From an uncultured Dermatophilus sp. (GTDB lineage: Bacteria > Actinomycetota > Actinomycetes > Actinomycetales > Dermatophilaceae): a stretch of DNA of 6,311 bases. Location: positions 1 to 6,311 of the forward strand of contig CAMCQD010000111.1 in assembly GCA_945876925.1 (NCBI GenBank), given 5' to 3'. This document shows, one piece after another, positions 1 through 5,811 of this stretch. The position numbers and the translations under genes are program-made. Below the pieces are notes generated by a model that was given only the letters and a program-made list of their open reading frames with translations, ran no database searches and was not told the origin of the DNA. How positions within the stretch are numbered: position 1 is the first letter of the stretch; each line of letters begins with the position of its first letter.

Positions 1-542
1 CCGGCGCTGTCCTTGCTCATCTGCCAGAATTCCCAGACCTGGTTGCTGGCCGGATCCCAGATGGCCAGCGCGCCGTCGCTGCCCTTGGCGGGCATGGCGG
101 CGGCGGGCACCGGCACGTTGTCGAAGAATGCCGGGCCGTCGTACAGCCCCGGCGGGGTGCCGGGCTTGTCCTGGCAGTTGTTGAAGCCGAGCCGTACCCG
201 GGGGGTACTGGCGTCGGCGACCACGAACGAGCTGTTGAAGTGCTCAGTGTTGATCGGGACCAGGCCGCCGTTGCCGGCGATCTGGCCGCGGATGTCGTCC
301 ATGTAGTACCGCGAGTTCGGGTCCACCGGGGCCGAGGCGATGTCGACGGTGTAGGGGTTGACGGCCGTGTTCCCGAACACCTGCGAGGGCCGCTGGGTCA
401 GGGCGGACACGTCCGGGCCCGTCGTCTGCTCCGGGGAGGGCTCGCCGGGGCTGCACGCGGCGAGGATGAGGGCGGCGGCGCTCACCCCGGCCAGGGCACG
501 GTAGCGCCGGTGCCGGACTAGGCGGTGCTGCGGGAAGGTCAC
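1..542 (-). CDS. Secreted lipoprotein of unknown function, C-terminus cut off by window edge
   Basis: The visible part is 180 codons with no stop, so the 3' end lies left of the window. The GTG start is chosen because GAGGAG sits 6 nt upstream and because it gives a clean export signal: a basic N-terminus (residues 7-15 carry six Arg/His), a hydrophobic run at 16-29 and the lipobox L27-A28-A29-C30. Cys30 would be lipid-modified and the protein anchored on the outer face of the membrane. A Ser/Pro/Glu/Thr-rich linker (31-45) follows, then a globular region with an RYYMDD stretch, an LGFNNCQD segment and a Trp-rich segment near the cut (WDPAS at about 162-166, VWEFWQM at 169-175). I know no function for it; the Trp/aromatic motifs would fit a sugar-binding or structural role, but that is inference. 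It lies downstream of the flippase on the same strand, 121 bp away, and probably has its own promoter. Lipoprotein call is strong, function unknown. Confidence 0.85.
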   Translation of the reverse strand, partial: MTFPQHRLVRHRRYRALAGVSAAALILAACSPGEPSPEQTTGPDVSALTQRPSQVFGNTAVNPYTVDIASAPVDPNSRYYMDDIRGQIAGNGGLVPINTEHFNSSFVVADASTPRVRLGFNNCQDKPGTPPGLYDGPAFFDNVPVPAAAMPAKGSDGALAIWDPASNQVWEFWQMSKDSA

Positions 543-548
543 GAAGGG

Positions 549-554
549 CTCCTC
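549..554 (-). promoter_or_regulatory. Ribosome binding site of the lipoprotein gene
   Basis: On the minus strand GAGGAG precedes the GTG start at 542 with a 6-nt gap. It fixes this GTG as the start, since the lipobox is correctly placed only from here. Confidence 0.75.
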
Positions 555-591
555 GGGATCGGTCGAGGGTCGGTCAGCATCACGTGCGGAC

Positions 592-597
592 AACTTA
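592..597 (-). promoter_or_regulatory. Candidate -10 element for the lipoprotein gene
   Basis: TAAGTT on the minus strand lies in a short AT-rich island (591-600) inside very GC-rich DNA. It would start transcription near 585 and give a leader of about 43 nt carrying the GAGGAG site. I see no convincing -35 hexamer at the usual distance, so this is tentative. Confidence 0.3.
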
Positions 598-617
598 ATT
601 CACCACACGCACGGGTC

Positions 618-627
618 GCCCGCGGGC
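618..627. repeat. Perfect 10-bp palindrome GCCCGCGGGC
   Basis: The ten bases read the same on both strands. It lies between the flippase 3' end and the candidate lipoprotein promoter, about 20 nt upstream of that -10. It could be an operator or part of the flippase transcript end, but such G/C palindromes also arise easily in DNA of this composition. Confidence 0.3.
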
Positions 628-638
628 GTGGCCGGTGG

Positions 639-658
639 TCGCCCCCGCGCTGGGGCGA
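639..658 (-). terminator. Probable transcription terminator of the flippase gene
   Basis: The arms TCGCCCC (639-645) and GGGGCGA (652-658) pair perfectly over 7 bp with a 6-nt loop, starting 5 nt after the flippase stop codon in the direction of transcription. There is no U-run. Actinobacterial terminators often lack one, so termination is plausible but unproven. The position right after the stop is the main support. Confidence 0.5.
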
Positions 659-663
659 GGTGC

Positions 664-2205
664 TCAGCGGCCCTTGACGGCGCCGATCAGCCGGCGGATG
701 CCGATCGCGCGCTCAAGGTAGATGAGCAGTGCCGGGGCAGCTGCCAGCCCGCACGCCAGCAGTCCGAGAACGCCGTGCGGCACCACCGTGCCGACCAGCA
801 GGTGAGCGCCGTAGGTGCACACCGCCGACAGCGCCGAGCAGGCGATCGCCAGCGGCCAGGGGACGCTGCCCCACGGCATGGCCAGCGGCGTGGCGAGCCG
901 GCGGCGCGAGATCCAGCACAGGAACAGCGCCGCCGACACCGACGAGATCGCGGTGGCGATGGCCACGCCGATCACCCCGAACGGGATGACCAGGGCGATG
1001 GTGCCGATGACCTTGAGCACGAGGAAGACCAGGCCCTGGGCCACGTCCAGCCCGGGCTGGCGCAGGATCTGGCACCACACCAGGAGCACCCGCACCATCA
1101 TCGCCGAGGCGTGCGCAATGAGCAGCACCGCGGCGACGACGCCGGGGATGGTGCCCAGGTTGAGCCAGGCGTTCACCCCGAAGTACGCCGCCGGGGCGGC
1201 CACCGCGAAGTACCCGGCGATGCCCCGGGCCCACAGCCGCTGCAGCCGCTCGACGCTCTCCCGGGCCCCCTCGGCAGTCCGCTCGCCCACCCCGCGGCCT
1301 ACGAACGTGGTGATCGGGCCCATCGCGTTGACCAGCACCGAGCGCAGCTGCTGGGCGAAGGTCGACCCGGGGCCGAAGAAGCCGAGCTGCTCCGGGCGGG
1401 CCCGGCCCACGATGATCGTGTCGACCTGCTGGGTGAGCGTGTCCAGCCACGAGGCGAGCTGGATCTTCCACGCGTAGCCGAAGAACTCGGCGAGGAAGGA
1501 CTTGCTGGCGAACCGCATCCCCGCGCGGGTGAGGTGCGTGAGCGAGGCCGGCACCATGAGCAGGGTGCCAACGGTCTGCTGGGCGATGAAGATCCACGCG
1601 ATGCCCGTCAGCCCGGCCCCGGTCTCGACGGTGATGATGATGCCCACGGTGTAGAACGCGTGCCCGATGATGATCGCGATCGAGGTGATCGCGAACCGCC
1701 CCTGGGCGAACAGCACCGACTGGAACACGCTGCGGATCTGGGTGACCCCGGCGAGGACGACCTGCGTGCCGAGCAGGAACACCGCCCCGGAGCGGTCGAT
1801 CTGGAGCATCGGGAACCAGTCGAAGAACTTCGGGATCAGCGCGAAGAAGATCCCGAAGACCACCACGACCACGCCGGTGACGATGACCGACATCGTGGTG
1901 ACCAGCTCGGTAGCCGAAACCTTGTCGCCCCGCCCGGCGTACACCGTCAGATAACGGGTGACGCTGGGGCCGATGCCGCCATTGAAGGTCGACATGATGA
2001 GCTGGATCGAATTGACGAGCAGGAATATGGCATAGACCTGCAGGCCCAGCCCGTGGATCGTGTACGGGGTCAGTACGAGGTTGATGATGAGAGGCACGAA
2101 CTGGGCGGTAGCCTGCCAGCCCGTCCCCCGCAGCAGTACTCCCGCCCCCAGCTTTTTCGGTGCCTCATCCGCAGGCGTGCCCGGTCCGGGCGAGCTGAAG
2201 GTCAC
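664..2205 (-). CDS. Wzx/MOP-type polysaccharide repeat-unit flippase
   Basis: This 513-residue integral membrane protein looks like a lipid-linked oligosaccharide flippase of the MOP exporter superfamily (polysaccharide biosynthesis / MATE-like fold), which moves undecaprenyl-diphosphate-linked glycans from the inner to the outer face of the cytoplasmic membrane. After a polar N-terminal tail (1-20), hydrophobic segments recur at roughly 31-49, 54-73, 101-123, 142-163, 173-193, 198-220, 283-300, 330-347, 353-375, 390-409, 411-431, 448-470 and 474-496. That is about 12-14 helices in two bundles, the usual number and length for the family. The first bundle carries the typical FNGGIGPSVTRYL loop (74-86), and a basic tail (IGIRRLIGAVKGR) ends the protein. 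The GTG start lacks a ribosome site but has a -10-like box just upstream, suggesting a leaderless mRNA. It is divergent from the glycosyltransferase genes, which supports a role in exporting their product. The substrate cannot be read from the sequence. Confidence 0.88.
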   Translation of the reverse strand: MTFSSPGPGTPADEAPKKLGAGVLLRGTGWQATAQFVPLIINLVLTPYTIHGLGLQVYAIFLLVNSIQLIMSTFNGGIGPSVTRYLTVYAGRGDKVSATELVTTMSVIVTGVVVVVFGIFFALIPKFFDWFPMLQIDRSGAVFLLGTQVVLAGVTQIRSVFQSVLFAQGRFAITSIAIIIGHAFYTVGIIITVETGAGLTGIAWIFIAQQTVGTLLMVPASLTHLTRAGMRFASKSFLAEFFGYAWKIQLASWLDTLTQQVDTIIVGRARPEQLGFFGPGSTFAQQLRSVLVNAMGPITTFVGRGVGERTAEGARESVERLQRLWARGIAGYFAVAAPAAYFGVNAWLNLGTIPGVVAAVLLIAHASAMMVRVLLVWCQILRQPGLDVAQGLVFLVLKVIGTIALVIPFGVIGVAIATAISSVSAALFLCWISRRRLATPLAMPWGSVPWPLAIACSALSAVCTYGAHLLVGTVVPHGVLGLLACGLAAAPALLIYLERAIGIRRLIGAVKGR

Positions 2206-2211
2206 CGTACG

Positions 2212-2217
2212 AGTGTA
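2212..2217 (-). promoter_or_regulatory. -10 element for a leaderless flippase mRNA
   Basis: TACACT on the minus strand is followed by 6 nt and then the GTG start codon at 2205. A -10 ending 6-7 nt before RTG, with no ribosome site between, is the known arrangement of leaderless actinobacterial genes. No good -35 is visible 17-18 nt upstream. The start site itself is inferred. Confidence 0.55.
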
Positions 2218-2240
2218 GACATCACGGGCGGTAATCGATT

Positions 2241-2274
2241 CCTCCGGATGTGCTCTCGCGCAACCACCCGGAGG
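2241..2274. promoter_or_regulatory. Inverted repeat between the divergent promoters, candidate operator
   Basis: CCTCCGG (2241-2247) and CCGGAGG (2268-2274) are perfect 7-bp inverted copies separated by 20 bp, near the middle of the 113-bp divergent region. The spacing suits a dimeric regulator touching both half-sites, or a DNA/RNA hairpin. No regulator gene is in the window, so the role is a guess. Confidence 0.4.
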
Positions 2275-2306
2275 TCACACGTCCGGGAATCACCGTACGG
2301 GCGGCT

Positions 2307-2312
2307 TAATCT
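2307..2312 (+). promoter_or_regulatory. -10 element for a leaderless glycosyltransferase mRNA
   Basis: TAATCT ends 6 nt before the GTG at 2319, and no Shine-Dalgarno sequence lies between them. This mirrors the arrangement at the divergent flippase gene. A -35 match is not evident at 17-18 nt. Confidence 0.55.
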
Positions 2313-2318
2313 GGATAC

Positions 2319-3152
2319 GTGAACGCCGCCAGCGTGGTCATCCCCGCATTCAATGAAGGACGTGTCATAGGCCGCTGCCTGCAGGCACTCCAGGACAGCG
2401 GGATACCGGCCGAGATCATCGTCGCGGCCAACGGCTGCCAGGATGACACCGTCGCGGTGGCGCGCCGGTTCTCCGGCGTCACCGTGATCGACATCCCGCT
2501 CCCCGGCAAGAGCAACGCTCTGACCACCGGAGACGCCGCCGCGAGCGCCTTCCCGCGGATCTACCTGGATGCCGACATCGTGCTGGGCCCGGGCGCGCTG
2601 GAGGGGATGATCGCCGCGCTGTCCGGCGAGGAGGCCAAAGTGGCCGCGCCCCAGGTGACCTTCGACACCACGGGCGCCTCCTGGCCGGTCCGGGAGTACT
2701 ACCGGCTCTACGAGCAGACCCCGTACGTGCGCTCCGGCCTGGCCGGGCTGGGGGTGTACGGCATCTCGCGGGCCGGGCGGGCCCGGTTCGGGGACTTCCC
2801 CGCCCTGCAGGCGGACGATTTGTTCATCCAGCGGCTGTTCCGGCCGGATGAGCGGGTGACCTCGCCCGGCTGGGTCCGGGTGAGCACGCCCCGCACGCTA
2901 GGCAACCTGCTCCAGGTGCGTACCCGGGTCGCCCGGGGCAACGCCGAGCTGGCAGCCAGCTCGGCGGACCTCCCCCCGGGCGACTACTCGGCCACGACCG
3001 GCTCGACCCTGAGCGCGATTGCCCGGCTCGCGCTCACCCGCCCCCGGGTCCTCCCGGGAGCGGTGATCTACCTCGGCGTCGTCCTCGCGGCCCGGCTGCG
3101 CGCCCGCCGCTCCGCGCCGGGCACCTGGAACCGCGATGAGTCCACCCGGTGA
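2319..3152 (+). CDS. Family 2 glycosyltransferase (GT-A fold)
   Basis: This 277-residue protein would transfer a sugar from a nucleotide donor to a lipid-linked acceptor at the cytoplasmic membrane face. The N-terminus is classic GT2: a VVIPAFNEG strand-loop (6-14) that binds the nucleotide, then IIVAANGCQDDT (33-44) and PGKSNAL (62-68). The metal-binding DxD is D84-A-D86 in YLDADIVL. A later acidic pair D166-D167 (ADDLFIQRL) sits where the catalytic base is expected, and an RTRVARGN segment (201-208) resembles the (Q/R)xxR(W/G) acceptor-side motif. One hydrophobic stretch near 245-258 followed by Arg-rich residues may associate with the membrane. The length fits a single-domain enzyme. GTG is chosen because residue 6 already begins the first beta strand and a -10 lies just upstream. 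It is the first rightward gene of the series; donor and acceptor are unknown. Confidence 0.88.
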   Translation: MNAASVVIPAFNEGRVIGRCLQALQDSGIPAEIIVAANGCQDDTVAVARRFSGVTVIDIPLPGKSNALTTGDAAASAFPRIYLDADIVLGPGALEGMIAALSGEEAKVAAPQVTFDTTGASWPVREYYRLYEQTPYVRSGLAGLGVYGISRAGRARFGDFPALQADDLFIQRLFRPDERVTSPGWVRVSTPRTLGNLLQVRTRVARGNAELAASSADLPPGDYSATTGSTLSAIARLALTRPRVLPGAVIYLGVVLAARLRARRSAPGTWNRDESTR

Positions 3153-3177
3153 GCGCCCGGACCTGGCGGCCGGCACC

Positions 3178-3204
3178 CCGGCCCGGGCCACGGGCCCGGC
3201 CCGG
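3178..3204 (+). terminator. Very stable GC hairpin between the GT2 and GT4 genes
   Basis: Twelve-nt arms pair around a 3-nt loop: CCGGGCC (3183-3189) with GGCCCGG (3193-3199), one C-C mismatch, then four more pairs out to 3178 and 3204. It starts 26 nt after the GT2 stop and ends 17 nt before the next ribosome site. No U-run follows. It may partly terminate transcription, protect an mRNA end, or set the ratio of the two proteins. Which of these applies is inference. Confidence 0.4.
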
Positions 3205-3221
3205 CACTCACCCGCACGATG

Positions 3222-3227
3222 AAGGAG
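3222..3227 (+). promoter_or_regulatory. Ribosome binding site of the GT4 gene
   Basis: AAGGAG ends 7 nt before the GTG at 3235 and decides this start over an out-of-frame ATG at 3219. Confidence 0.75.
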
Positions 3228-3234
3228 CAGCGAC

Positions 3235-4536
3235 GTGACGCCCACCGCCGACCGCAGCACCGGGGAGCCCGGCACTGACGCTACCGGCCTGCAGGTGGCC
3301 TACCTGGTCAGCCAGTATCCAGCGATCTCGCACACGTTCATCGAGCGGGAGATCGCCGCGCTGAGGTCCCTCGGCGCGACGGTCGGCACGTTCAGCGTGC
3401 GGCGCTGCCCCCCGGGGGAACTGAAGTCCGCCGCGATGCGGGCCGAGGCCGGGACCACCACCGTGCTCATCGACGACGTGCGCCGCGCCTATCCGGCCGC
3501 CCACGCCGCCCTGGTCAGCCGCCACCCGAAGGCGTGGGCCGGCGCCCTGGCCCGGGCGCTGCGCACCGGGGAGCCGACCGCGCGGGCCCGCCTGTGGCAG
3601 GGGTTCTACTTCGCCGAGGCGGTGCGGCTGCACGACCTCATGCGCTCCCGGGGGCTGCGGCACGTGCACGTCCACTTCGCCAATGTGTCGGCGGATGTGG
3701 CCCGGCTGACGGTCGCGATCGGCCGCAGCATCGACGGCCCCCGCTCGCCCTGGCGCTGGTCGATGACCATGCACGGGCCGACCGAGTTCGAGGGCGTGGC
3801 CCGGGCGGACCTGCCGGCCAAGATCCTGGACGCCGACGGGGTGTCGTGCATCACCGATTTCACCCGCAGCCAGCTCATGCGATACGTCGATCCGGCGCAC
3901 TGGGGCAAGCTCAGCGTCGTCCACATGACGATCGACCCGCAAGCCTACGTTCCCCCCGCCGACGGGCGCGCGGGACGCGACGGGCAGCCGCTGCGCGTGC
4001 TGTTCGTCGGGCGGCTGGTGCCCGAGAAGGGCGGCCCGGCGCTGCTGGAGGCGACCGCTCAGCTGCGGGACCGCGGGGTGCCGGTGCAGGTGCGGTTCGT
4101 CGGCGACGGCCCGGCCCGTGACCTGCTGCGCAGCCAGGCCGCCGGGCTCGGCGTCAGCGACCTCGTGGAGTTCACCGGCGCGGTCGGCCAGGACGACATG
4201 CTGCCGCACTACCACTGGGCCGATGTGTTCGCCCTGCCCTCGTACATGGAGGGCCTGCCCGTGGTGATCATGGAGGCCCTGGCCACGGAACTGCCGGTGA
4301 TCACCTCGCGGATCAACGGCATCCCCGAGCTGGTCGCCGACGGGCTCATGGGCAGGGTGCTCACCCCCGGGCGGGCCGACCTGCTCGCCGACGCGATCGC
4401 CGCCGAGGCCGCCGACCCCGGGCTGCGCCGCCGCCAGGGCGCCGCCGGGCGCGAGGCCGTGCTCGCCGGGTACACCGCGAGCACCCAGGCCCCGGCGATG
4501 GCGAGATTCCTGCACGACGTCCAGCGACCCCGATGA
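3235..4536 (+). CDS. GT4-type glycosyltransferase (GT-B fold)
   Basis: This 433-residue protein has the two Rossmann-like domains of a retaining GT4 enzyme, probably adding a sugar to a lipid-linked glycan at the inner membrane face. After a disordered tail (1-18), the N-terminal domain opens with VAYLVSQYPAISHTFIERE (21-39), a pattern common in exopolysaccharide glycosyltransferases of the colanic-acid type. HVHVHFAN (143-150) and the SMTMHGPTEF loop (176-185, His180) are the expected acceptor and catalytic positions. The donor-binding domain starts near 252 with LRVLFVGRLVPEKGG (253-267, Arg260 and Lys265 as phosphate contacts). It carries the E-x7-E motif E339-GLPVVIM-E347, followed by PVITSRINGIPELV (354-367). 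The length is typical for the family. It has a good ribosome site and lies 82 bp after the GT2 gene on the same strand, likely in one operon with a hairpin between. The sugar specificity cannot be read from the sequence. Confidence 0.9.
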   Translation: MTPTADRSTGEPGTDATGLQVAYLVSQYPAISHTFIEREIAALRSLGATVGTFSVRRCPPGELKSAAMRAEAGTTTVLIDDVRRAYPAAHAALVSRHPKAWAGALARALRTGEPTARARLWQGFYFAEAVRLHDLMRSRGLRHVHVHFANVSADVARLTVAIGRSIDGPRSPWRWSMTMHGPTEFEGVARADLPAKILDADGVSCITDFTRSQLMRYVDPAHWGKLSVVHMTIDPQAYVPPADGRAGRDGQPLRVLFVGRLVPEKGGPALLEATAQLRDRGVPVQVRFVGDGPARDLLRSQAAGLGVSDLVEFTGAVGQDDMLPHYHWADVFALPSYMEGLPVVIMEALATELPVITSRINGIPELVADGLMGRVLTPGRADLLADAIAAEAADPGLRRRQGAAGREAVLAGYTASTQAPAMARFLHDVQRPR

Positions 4537-4543
4537 ACTAGCT

Positions 4544-4608
4544 GCGGTGCAGGTACGCGCCGCGCCCGCCCAGCCCCGCGGCCCGGGTCCCCCGCCGGCC
4601 CGCACCGC
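4544..4608 (+). other. Long-range inverted repeat in the spacer before the third glycosyltransferase
   Basis: GCGGTGC (4544-4550) pairs perfectly with GCACCGC (4602-4608), enclosing 51 nt of nearly pure G/C that can fold further. It fills the 93-bp gap after the GT4 stop and ends 6 nt before the next ribosome site. The CGGCCCGGG core (4579-4587) also occurs in the preceding spacer (3179-3187). It may be an mRNA structure or chance in such G/C-rich sequence. Confidence 0.3.
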
Positions 4609-4614
4609 CCACAC

Positions 4615-4621
4615 GAGAAGG
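4615..4621 (+). promoter_or_regulatory. Ribosome binding site of the GT-A-like gene
   Basis: GAGAAGG ends 8 nt before the ATG at 4630 and supports that start. Confidence 0.65.
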
Positions 4622-4629
4622 TCACGCAT

Positions 4630-5670
4630 ATGTCACTCGGCGCGCATTACTGGAACGCCCGGTTCAGCGAATGGGGCCCGGCCCTGCCCGAGCAGCCCGG
4701 CTATTCCCTGCTCATGCCGGTGCCCGGGGACCTGCCGGTCTTCCTGGAACTGGCCCTGGCGGTATGCCAGCTGCAGGATCCCGCCAGCCGGGTGGAGACC
4801 CTGGTCCTGCCCGACCGGATGACCCCCTCGGTACGCAACATCGTCAGCCGTCACCGGGCCCAGTACCCCGGTGACCTGCGCCTGGTGCCCCTGCCCCAGC
4901 CCGAGCGGACTGTGCTGCCCCGGCTGCGCAACCCCTCCCACAACCACGGGGTGCAGATCATCACCGGCATCCGGGCCGCCCGGGGCAGCCACGTCGTGCT
5001 GCACGACGCCGACCTGTTCCTGCTCCAGCCGGACGCCCTGGAGCGGCATTACCGCGCCACCCGGGAGCGGGACCTGTACGTCGCCGGGGTGAGCCCGGTC
5101 TGGGACGGCTGGTTCGCCGAGCGGGGCTGGTCACTGGTGGCGACCTGGGAGATGTGCGCCTGGCGGGGCTGGCTGCGCTCCTTCCCGCCGCACATGCACA
5201 TGGGCCACGACGCCGAGATCTACGGGCAGTCGCATACCTTCGACACCACCTTGCACCCGCAGGCCCTCACTCCCCCGGAGCGGATCGGGCTGCTTTCCCA
5301 GGATGAGGCCATCGTTCATTTCAATTACGTCATCTCGACCTACCGGCACTTCCAGCGATCGTCAGGCACGTTCACCGACGACAATTTCCGGCTGCTGCTC
5401 ATCCGGGTGTTCATCGACCTGTTCGCCCAGGAGCCGTGCCTGTACGAGGTCCCGCCGCTGACCGAACTTGCCGACGGGCTCACCGATCCGGGCGCGCGGG
5501 TGACCTACGAGGCGCCCAGCCCGGGCACGCGCGAGCGGTTCGCAGCCTTCCGGGGCAAGCTTGACCGCATCCTGGACGGTCCCTGGACGCCACCCGGAGA
5601 GCGGGACCGGGCGCGGGCGGCGCTGGAGGCGTTCGACAACTACTACGGATTGGATTACCGGACCAGCTGA
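4630..5670 (+). CDS. Putative GT-A-type glycosyltransferase of an unrecognised family
   Basis: This 346-residue soluble protein is not one I recognise by name, but it has the outline of a metal-dependent GT-A enzyme. It opens with a YSLLMPVPGD strand-loop (25-34) in place of the usual VIPxYN, then a second strand VETLVLPD (55-62). The segment NHGVQIITGIRAARGSHVVLHDADLFLL (105-132) matches the helix-strand that leads to the DxD motif, here D126-A-D128. Further conserved-looking polar groups are TWEMCAW (172-178), GHDAEIY (192-198) and QDEAIVHFNYVISTYRHF (224-241), where His193 or His230 could be a third metal ligand or a catalytic residue. The C-terminal 70 residues are charged and helical, ending NYYGLDYRTS. 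There is no signal peptide or membrane segment. It is on the same strand as the GT4 gene, 93 bp downstream, with a ribosome site, so it probably works in the same pathway. Glycosyltransferase is likely by fold signature; sugar and linkage are unknown. Confidence 0.72.
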   Translation: MSLGAHYWNARFSEWGPALPEQPGYSLLMPVPGDLPVFLELALAVCQLQDPASRVETLVLPDRMTPSVRNIVSRHRAQYPGDLRLVPLPQPERTVLPRLRNPSHNHGVQIITGIRAARGSHVVLHDADLFLLQPDALERHYRATRERDLYVAGVSPVWDGWFAERGWSLVATWEMCAWRGWLRSFPPHMHMGHDAEIYGQSHTFDTTLHPQALTPPERIGLLSQDEAIVHFNYVISTYRHFQRSSGTFTDDNFRLLLIRVFIDLFAQEPCLYEVPPLTELADGLTDPGARVTYEAPSPGTRERFAAFRGKLDRILDGPWTPPGERDRARAALEAFDNYYGLDYRTS

Positions 5671-5711
5671 CTCGTCGCACAACGGTGATCTGCCGATGAC
5701 GTATCGCATGT

Positions 5712-5743
5712 TCCCGGAACCGGGACTTACCGGCCAGTCCTTT
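5712..5743 (+). terminator. Overlapping small hairpins after the third glycosyltransferase gene
   Basis: TCCCGG-AA-CCGGGA (5712-5725) is a compact inverted repeat 41 nt after the stop. A second possible stem, GGACT (5723-5727) with AGTCC (5736-5740), shares three bases with it and is followed by TTT. The two folds exclude each other. This could be a weak terminator or an attenuator-like switch ahead of the next gene; the stems are short, so support is modest. The rest of the 141-bp gap (5671-5811) is less GC-rich than its surroundings, and apart from the -10 box at its end I see nothing else firm in it. Confidence 0.3.
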
Positions 5744-5798
5744 CCCGTTGCGTACAGACGCCTAGGGTTGGTTTTACCATCTCCGGAGACTCGGGGGC

Positions 5799-5804
5799 TA
5801 CCGT
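5799..5804 (+). promoter_or_regulatory. -10 element for a leaderless sugar transferase mRNA
   Basis: TACCGT is followed by 7 nt and then the GTG at 5812. No ribosome site lies between. A poor -35 candidate, TTACCA (5774-5779), is 19 nt upstream. The perfect palindrome CTCCGGAG (5781-5788) falls in the spacer, where a repressor could act. Confidence 0.45.
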
Positions 5805-5811
5805 TTGTTAT

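Larger units (their letters stand above)
2202..2299. repeat. Direct repeat TCACCGTACG flanking the divergent promoter region
   Basis: The 10-mer occurs identically at 2202-2211, across the flippase start codon, and at 2290-2299, just upstream of the glycosyltransferase -10. A second, imperfect duplication overlaps it: ATCAC-GGGCGG-TAATC at 2221-2236 recurs with small insertions at 2289-2311. The copies could be regulator sites shared by both directions or remnants of a local duplication. Confidence 0.5.

Noticed and set aside
815..1477. A 220-codon plus-strand frame with a Ser/Thr/Arg-rich product inside the flippase region
   Set aside because: It lies wholly antisense to the flippase, with no start signal or recognisable domain.
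628..2322. A 564-codon open frame on the plus strand covering the whole flippase gene in antisense
   Set aside because: It is a shadow of GC-rich codon structure. The product is a run of charged, repetitive Arg/Asp/His/Gly residues with no domain, it has no ribosome site, and the minus strand encodes a clear membrane protein.
3219..3221. ATG just upstream of the GT4 ribosome site as an alternative start
   Set aside because: It is out of frame with the GT4 reading frame and lies before the AAGGAG site.
3208..4629. A 473-codon open frame on the minus strand opposite the GT4 gene
   Set aside because: Same composition artefact: low-complexity Gly/Arg/His/Gln product, while the plus strand encodes an enzyme with intact GT4 motifs.
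5781..5788. CTCCGGAG palindrome as an operator shared with the CCTCCGG/CCGGAGG repeat at 2241-2274
   Set aside because: The common core is only 6-7 bases, CCGGAG also occurs within coding sequence in this window, and the positions relative to the -10 boxes differ between the sites, so a shared regulator is not supported.
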